A DNA stretch of 64,000 bases from Aptenodytes patagonicus. Lineage: Eukaryota > Chordata > Aves > Sphenisciformes > Spheniscidae. Position numbers and translations under genes: made by a program. Where the stretch lies: positions 10,854,417 to 10,918,416 of the forward strand of contig NC_134959.1 of the NCBI RefSeq assembly GCF_965638725.1, in the 5' to 3' direction. How positions within the stretch are numbered: the first letter of the stretch is position 1; the number at the start of each line of letters is the position of its first letter. Below the pieces are notes generated by a model that worked only from the letters and a program-made list of their open reading frames with translations, was not told where the DNA came from and made no database searches. Shown here piece by piece: positions 56,582 through 64,000 of this stretch.

Positions 56582-59500
56582 GTGAGTGAGCCGCCGGGGT
56601 GGGGTGCAGGCGGCTGAAGGGTGGTGGTGTGCGGGGCCTGCCCGGAGCCGGGTGGGTTTGGCTGTGGAGAAGGCGAGCGTGTGATGCCCGGGGCTGCTCT
56701 GGACCAGGTACCTGCTGAAGTCTCGTATCGCCGCAAATGCTGCCTGTCTAACTGGTGTCAGAAGTGCTTGTACCATAGCTCGTTCCTGGTGTTTGATCTC
56801 TCTCCCGTCTATTCCTTACGCGGTTTACCAGGATGTGTGGTGCTTCCCCTTCCATGTGTGGATGGGAGACTTCTCTGAGGTGTTACAGAAGCTGTTTGTG
56901 CTGTTGAGGCTTACAGTGGCTCTCATTTGCCTCCCTTCCTCTTGGGCTGCTGAAGCTTCACCGATAACCTCCAGCATCCCTGAGGCTGTGGCATTTGTGA
57001 TTGTGCTCTTGGGCCGTCTGTGATAACTTTTATAGATGACGAGCATGGCTGATGAAGCAATTTTTAGTGTCTTGTTCAATAAAATCTTTGTGGTAGTTCA
57101 GAGTGCCCGTGGGAGCCCTGGCATTGTTTCTGCCCTGCAAGGCCTCGCAGGGTCCAGTCAGCATGCAAGGCTGGCAGGGGTCAGTGTCATCCCTGGGAAG
57201 GGGGTTTCGGGGAGAGGAGAGCCCTCTGTCCTTGCAGAGGCTAAATCAGCCTGTTGGTCATTTCCTGAATTTCTGTTGCTGCTTTATAGAACAAAAGTAA
57301 CTTCTTGAACTGAGTGAACACATTTTGTAGTCACACTAGTTCAGATTAAGTTCCCCTGTCTTTCTTACTTTGTACTGGGTGGAAAAGGCCAAAAAGCCTT
57401 TGAAAGATGATCCTGGAGCATGCAAATACTGCCCTGTTTCTCCTGCACTGGGGACTGCAGTTGAGTCGGGCTACTGCCAGAACTGGGCAGCCCTCAGGAG
57501 CAGTTCATTCCCTGCTTGAACGAGGAGTGAGGGCTCTCGCATAGGAGCTCCCGGCAGAGGAGGGAGAAAGGGGCCTAGGAAGTTGAGGGGCTGTGGATAA
57601 GCCAGCCCTCATCCGTGGCCTTTGAGGGGACAGTTATCTTTTGTGCCTTTGTATGCTGCCTGGGCGCAGGGTAGAGGCTCCCTGGTGGTGTGTGATTTCC
57701 GACAGACATGAGCATTGCTGAGGATGGAGACGTGCATTACCGTGGTCGCTGATTTAAACATGAGGATTCAGACTGCTTTTGGCACAGCATTAGTGTGCTC
57801 TGCATGGAAGGGAGGAGTTGCAGGGCTCCTTGTAAGTGTCTGCGAGATGCTTGTAGTGAGACAGACCTGGGCTGATCAGCAGAGGTAGCTGAGTGAGCAG
57901 TACCCTCTCCTACAAGGAAAACCTTTCTGTGAACTGCAGTGGCATAGTTTCTACAAGCTCTTGTGCCCAGACGAAGGAAGCTGACTGCAGTGCTTACTGC
58001 CTCCCTCCAGCCCACGTAGGGCTGATAAGACAACTGATGGTCATCCATGGCATCTTTTGCAGGGTCTGGCATCTGGTGTGGTACTCCTCACCAGCTGAGG
58101 ACAATAACTGTTCACTTATGAGTAGGTGCAGAAGCTGGATGGGAGGGCTTGTTAACACACTAATTGCAAGAAATGTTGCCTTCAAAATTTCTGTGGTATA
58201 CAGTGAGATTGAGAAATAAGATGTATTCAGAGTAAGAAACAAGTTACAGCTGTCTTGAGCCTCTGAGAGGGATTTCCAGTGGCCAGGGAAGCTGGGTGTG
58301 CCATCAGGGACTCCAGGAGCAGCCCTGGGGAGTCTGTGTTATGAGTGGGTTTTTCTTATAAATAAGAATTTGCCTGTTGTGAGTGTCACTACTTGCAGAT
58401 ATATTCTGTAGCAACGTGTTGCAGCATGCCCTAAACCTCGGCAGATGCATCGTATGTAGGATCATCAGTAAGCTTGTGCCTTTATGCCTAGAGAGTGTAC
58501 GTACCAGCTGCCCTGTAGGTGTTTGTTGTAGCAGCACAAAGAAGCGCTGCTGTGACTTTCACCCTGCAAGCAGATGAAACCCAGAAAACTGGGGTGCTTT
58601 AAAAGAGAAAGTTGATTTCTGTGAGTTGTTGAGGTTTTGATAAATCCTGGTGGGCTTGATCCTGCACTTCTGGTTCAGATCACCCATGGAGGTGAATGCT
58701 GAGCTTCGGCTGAGCAAGCACATGAGGGGTTGGCAGGGATGACTGCAGGCTGATGGGTCAGAGACAAGGAAAGCAAGAACAGGATGGGGAGAAATCTGCT
58801 ATTTAGTTCGACTTACCTGAGGGGATCTTAAATAAGGTTAATAATGGGAAGCAAGGAGAAATGCATTGGTTTGCATAGCAGCTTGCACATACTACAGCTG
58901 AAGTCTTTGCTTATGCATTCACTCCCTCAGCACTGGTGTCTGGGCACACTCTGAAGGCAGTTGCGGGGTGTTCTGTGATGCCCATGGAGAACAGAAGTGT
59001 TGAGCCAATAGTCTAACAAGGTAGAGGGAACAGAGGAGATGGTTTAGTGCTCCTTAATTAGATGAACTCAATTGTCTAGTGAGTAAATGCTTATATGAGG
59101 ACACTGGTAATTTTACTGTATACTGTGCCCTCCCCCGAAAAAAAAGAAAATTTTGAAAAATTGAGCATTGTGTTATTTTGAAACTGAGGTCAAGTGACTA
59201 ACCAGTCCTGTTTAGAGGAGCAGCAACTCTACCCTGCCTTCATTCTGTTTGTGGGTCAGTTTGTCTGAGTGTTCCCCTAACTGCACTTGTGCTAGCCATC
59301 CCTGGCTGCTCTCCCACACCTCACTGCTCTGCTTCAGGAGGAACCGCTAGCCTGGGGCAGATACATACACGATGGAGGATGTGCAGGGTCTGAGCATCAG
59401 CGAGGCTCCAGGGGAGCCAACCAGTGTGCAACCTGGCAGGTCTAGGGCACTGACAGCCGTCTCTGCCCATTCTGGTATGAACGGCTCTGAGCACTGCTGT

Positions 59501-62500
59501 GCTGGCAGCTTGGCTTCACTGCCTCACCTTCTCCATCCTCCCCTTTCTTCTGGCAGTCTTCAGTGTGTCTGTAGAGAGAAGGAAAATGCCCTTCCAATGC
59601 AGTTGGTTTAATCTGACTGAAGATGACAGTGCTGCAAAAGGAGCACTTTGCATCTGCCCTACACCCAGTTACACAGTTGAGAGGTAGCACCCTGCCACTT
59701 CCAAGTGCTCCCACCAGCATGTTGCAGCCACATGTGCTCACTGATCTTACAGAAAATGAAGCCTGCAGAGAAGGAACGGGAGAGAGAGGGTTGTTTTGGG
59801 CTGGATTGGTGAGCTGCTCTGGTTCATCCCAGTCGATGAGGTGGCTGGAGCTGACCCAAGGGAGAGGGTGCAGACAGAGGGCTCCGCGAGGCTGAGACCA
59901 TTCCTTTGGCAGCAGCCTGCAGTTGGATTGGGTAAAGCTGTGATACTTCATTCCCTTGTAGCTGCTTCCTATGCAACTCCTGCCCAAACTGCTTCATCCT
60001 CAACCCTCTGAGACCCCTTGTCTGTCCCTTGTCAAGGTACTGACAGTTTAGTAAATGTGCTTGGTTTAGTGGCAGATGCTGAGAAGAGAGGTAATAAAAA
60101 AAGTACTTTCACTCACTTTCATAACTGTTCTCAGCTGAGCATTCGTATGTGATGAGGTGAATTGTCAAAGTTGTGTTTCAGGGATGTTTTAAATTGAATG
60201 TGCATCCTGAGGTGTCAACAAGGCATTTGTGGGTGTTGGAAAATCATCAGCTCAGATGCTGGCTTAAATTCTCTTTGCAGAATTTGTCAGTCTGATGTCT
60301 AGGTGTTGAAAAAGAGAGTTTAAGGCAAAAATTAGATTTTGGCATGCTCATCCAAGTCAAAGCAGTCCTTGTAGGACTGACTGTAGACCTATGGCTTGTC
60401 ATTTACTGGGAAGGGAAATGTCATTGTGTTGAACAGTCATGCTGATTTTTGTTTTTGAACACGATCTCTCTGTAGGTCCTGTAGTTCTGCTGGTGTGTTG
60501 TCAGAAATGGAAGGAGAGTCAACGGAGGGGTGCAGGCAGCAATCTTGTGCTCCCGGCAGCCCCTGCTGTGCTACAGCTGTTGCCCAACAAGGGCTGTCTG
60601 TTCATCTTGGTCAGGGTGGTGGGATCTAGTGCAAGAAGTGACTTAATTGTCTCACCGTCTTGAACTAAAGAGGAGCTGGAAAAAGCACCATGAGACTAGG
60701 GAGGTGGGGGGAATGTGGATTGTTTCCTGCCTGTGCAAAGTCTAGAGAGAGACGAGCAACTTTGCAATCTTGGTGGTGTCCTTTGACACCCCTGTGCAGT
60801 GCCCTTTGTGAAGGTGCTTTTCCCCATCTCTACACATCAAGTGGCTTCCCTGCCCCTTGCTGCCACATCACCTCTGTCTCTCTCACATCTGATACGCAGA
60901 ACACAGCAAGTTCATACCACATGTGGTGGTACTCAGTGGGAAACAAGCAGTCCTGTCAGAGAGCTGTCACCTTTCTTGTCTTCCACAGGCACCTTTGTCT
61001 GACCCTTCTCCACCCTGAGGGAAATGGCCCCTTTCCCAGTACCCTGTAGGAGGTTTACCGAGCAAAGCAGGGGTCGGTTGATGTCTCAGAATGAGACACA
61101 GAGTCTGGATTGTGTTAGTAACTGTAGTCATCTGTCTAGCAAAAGCCTGTTCTTACCCTAGCAAGTAGGCTTGACTTTTGAGAGCTCCTGGATCTTTCCA
61201 GAAAGCCACCTAGTAGTTACAGCACATGTTTTTTGGAGCACCACCAAGAAATGCTGCTGATAACATCCTGTTGAAAAGCCTTTGGCCTGGTAGGTAGAGT
61301 GAAGGGAAGAAATCCCTAGACCCATCTGGGCCCTTTCTGCCCTTTATGTATGTAGTCATCCATGTAAATCCATTTCTTTGCATTGAGAATCCTGCTGGCA
61401 TTGCAGGATTGGCTTTTGGGCCCTACAATATGCTTGTGAGTTCAGAGTTGTATGTTCATGTTTATTTTGTGTGTGCAGGTTGATGTGACAGAAGGGTCTA
61501 TATACAAGTGAGATCAAAATTAAGACACATAACAGTGGTAAGTCTCTAGAAGCTGCATTGCTTAAAGATTAAATTTGAAAATCTGAATGAAATTTAGGTG
61601 AGCTTTTGCAGTTGGTGACCAGAACACTTGAGATATTTGCTAAAGTGTTGTTTTCTGTCTTATGATTTCCTGAAGCTTTCTTTGTGAAATACTAGAGCTT
61701 TCCTATTTCCATCAAAATAGAGGTAATGGTTGATACTTTGTACTGGTTTTGGAAATAAGCAAAGATTTATTGTCCGGGAATTTGTATTTCTCTTTATCTG
61801 GGCCTAGAAATCCATTCACATTGATAAGCAGCTGAGATCCTTCAGCTTTTGCAGTTGAGGCTGTCCTGTGAAAAATGATTTCTTTTCCACCAGATTTGAG
61901 CCTTTAATAGGCAAACATCTAAATAGAAATAAACTTACATGGTGTGGTCTCCTGAAGTGTTCAAACAGGTCGTACTTAAGAGTTCGGTTTTGCTAATCTC
62001 CCAATTACAGCTGGAAAATACGTTGCTGAAGCTGATTTGAGAGTGGTCATGCTTTTTTAGCTTTCATGCAAGAAATCCCACCAAAACGGGGTCAGGCAAG
62101 GGAGCTGTGTGTTCACTGGGGAAGGTGGAAGAAGAGTTGCAGTGGGAGATGCTGGGGTATGCGTGAATTAGCAGCATCCTGGTGGCTCGCAGCTACCAGG
62201 AGCCTGCCCTCCTGTCACTGATCCTACACTGAGACAACAGGCAGTGCAGCCTGTGTGTGTGTGAAGGGGAGGGTGAATGGTGCTGCTGCATGTGCCTGGG
62301 TGCATGAGAGTAGAGGAAGGGGGAAGAGAGTGAATGACGGACTGAGTCAAGAAAATAATGGTGAATAGTGATAGGGAAAGCCTGGAGATGGAGGGTCATC
62401 CAGAGGGAGGAAGGAGTAGGAAGGTGCGGGGAGAGAATGTAAAAGAATTCAAGACAACGAAGAGGGATGCAAAAAATAAGTGTGATAACGCAAATCAAGA

Positions 62501-64000
62501 GAGCTGGAAAAAAGAAGTCTCTTTTTTTTTTTTTCTTGTCTGTGGTATGAAATGTCCCATGAAGGATGTGGAAGTGGTTCTAGATGGCTTCTTGTAGTCC
62601 CTGCTAGCCGTGCACATGCTTCTGAGTCTCCCTGAAGCTGGGAAGTGATAAACCATGTCATATGTAATGACAGGAGGGGAGAGATGTGGAATATAAGTGT
62701 GTGTATATTTTATTAAGTACTAGATGCATGCAACATGTACGATTAACATTAAATGGAAATTTGGGCAACTATAACTTGCACAGAAGCATGTGTTATGAAT
62801 GGGACAACTGCTTTCTTACCTTCAGTTGCAGGAAACTTGACTCTGAATAGGGGTATTATTTGATGGTGAATGTTTCTTGCTTGTTTTTGTTGTTTGTGCT
62901 TTTACTCTTGGGTTCTCTCTGCATTGTTATAAAAGCACTGCGTGCAGAGGGGGATAGTGACTTCCAAAGAACTGCCACGTGTTTTATTAGGGCTACCACA
63001 GGTGAGGTTTCTGGTACAGAGGTTTGGATGTATAATAAAAGAGTTGGCATAGGCACTGCTGTGGTATAGTAAATCCTGGTTTAGTTGTTACCCTTTCCTG
63101 CTGCCTTATGGTTTGGGAAATGTACCTGTGTGCGTACCCCTGTGAATGTCGTACCTGGTAGCTTTTGAGCCACAGGGTGATGCAGCAATGTGCCAAGGGG
63201 GAGGGAAGGGACAAGCCACCCAGCTCTATGGGTCTGAAGTAAAGGGGATCGTTTACATGCAAAATGCGTGCAGAGAAGGAAGTTTCTTTTCACCTGTTTC
63301 AAAGAGTCTGTATCCTTGTAGGAAGGATACTGGTTTGCAAGGTTTGAGTAGAGCCTGTGTTGCAGTTTGCTTTGGTTTGGAGCGTGCTGTGCCCGTGGTG
63401 ATCGCAGAGTCACGGGGCCACTGCGTGAAATGCTGAGCAATTCATTAGATCTGCTTGTTTTTTAGGGCTCTGTCACAAGCTCCAAGCCAGGTCTGTGTTG
63501 CATTCCTCGAGTAAGAGGCTCTCAAATTCCTAGAGGTAACATCAGGCTTTTAAACACACCTTTCCTCCTGTGCCCACCCCCCAAAAAAAAAACCCAATCA
63601 GGTATTCCCTCTTAGGTGGGTCAGGGAGACATCTTAAGGATGTTGTGAAAGGAACAGGTAACTGTCAAAGTAGCTGTAGTTACGTGACTGAAGTTGATGC
63701 TTCTTAGTGGAAAATTTCCCTGAAGTTGTATCATTTTTACAACCTTACAGTTTAAATGTAAAAATGATACAACTTCCTGTGATCCCACTGATGGCTTGGT
63801 GGCAGCAGCAAAGATACCAGTCTAGGCTGAAATCCTTAATATCCATGGTTAATGAATTAGGATATAAATGTCTGTTACAGCCATATGGATATTGGATGTT
63901 TAGAAAGCCTTCTCAAAGCAAGAGAATTTGCCAAATGCTAAAATGATTATAAAAAAAAAAGAAAAAAAAAATCTGGCAAAGTAATTTTCAGATGTTTAAA
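56582..64000 (+). other. WTIP intron 1 (5' part), no other gene recognised
   Basis: The sequence from the WTIP exon 1 donor to the window end. I searched by eye for the cysteine- and histidine-rich LIM exons and found none, so intron 1 is longer than 7.4 kb. Composition falls quickly from the CpG island to ordinary sequence. An AATAAA near 57078-57083 could allow intronic polyadenylation, but nothing else supports that. Near 62520 there is a T tract, and 63950-63970 is A-rich. Confidence 0.6.
63722..63776. repeat. Perfect 20-bp inverted repeat with a 15-nt loop
   Basis: The left arm 63722-63741 is the exact reverse complement of the right arm 63757-63776 (GAAGTTGTATC... against ...GATACAACTTC). 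The loop is 63742-63756. Pairing stops cleanly outside the arms. It lies in WTIP intron 1 and would fold as a stable hairpin in the transcript. Confidence 0.9.

Larger units (their letters stand above)
54040..56640 (+). promoter_or_regulatory. Large CpG island spanning the WTIP promoter and first exon
   Basis: Strong GC and CpG enrichment starts about 1 kb before the WTIP start codon and covers the whole first coding exon. The island is larger than those of PDCD2L and UBA2. Long open frames on both strands inside it are a consequence of few AT-rich stop codons. Confidence 0.75.

Overview
The window looks like nuclear DNA from a bird. It contains a CR1 LINE with the typical avian 3' end, intron-rich genes with GT-AG introns and GC-rich CpG-island promoters. 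It also carries a carboxylesterase very close to the avian medium-chain fatty acyl-CoA hydrolase (thioesterase B), and the vertebrate gene order PDCD2L-UBA2-WTIP (human 19q13.11). All genes are on the + strand. The exact species cannot be told from the sequence; the CR1 3' end looks more Neoaves-like than galliform, which is an inference.

Layout: 1-4358 is flanking DNA with no supportable gene. 4407-13014 is a complete 14-exon carboxylesterase (574 codons) with a TATA promoter, a signal peptide, an intact catalytic triad and a C-terminal HTDL ER-retrieval signal. Its intron 10 holds an old palindromic, MITE-like repeat. About 14.66-18.08 kb holds a decayed second carboxylesterase copy whose last recognisable exon ends inside the CpG-rich promoter zone of the next gene. 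18517-25813 is PDCD2L (7 exons, 381 aa), with a full-frame CR1 reverse-transcriptase fragment in intron 5 and a poly(A) signal overlapping its stop codon. 27249-44313 is UBA2 (17 exons, 640 aa), with a CTCF-like motif in its promoter, a G-run cluster at the start of intron 1 and a very old CR1/L3-type fragment in intron 7. About 45.2-54 kb is intergenic and has no gene I can support. 55108-56581 is the first coding exon of WTIP (491 codons of the pre-LIM region, with eleven SPR[SA]S repeats). The LIM-domain exons lie beyond the window, and 56582-64000 is WTIP intron 1, with a perfect 20-bp hairpin near the end.

The genes do not form a pathway. The esterase acts in the ER lumen on lipid and xenobiotic esters or thioesters. 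PDCD2L is a 40S ribosome-assembly factor, UBA2 is the catalytic subunit of the SUMO E1, and WTIP is an Ajuba-family LIM adaptor linked to Hippo signalling and junctions. I found no undescribed multi-gene system. The most useful observations are an in-frame cassette exon in the esterase, the decaying paralogue next to a housekeeping promoter, two CR1 insertions of very different age, the WTIP SPR[SA]S array, and several candidate regulatory motifs and elements.
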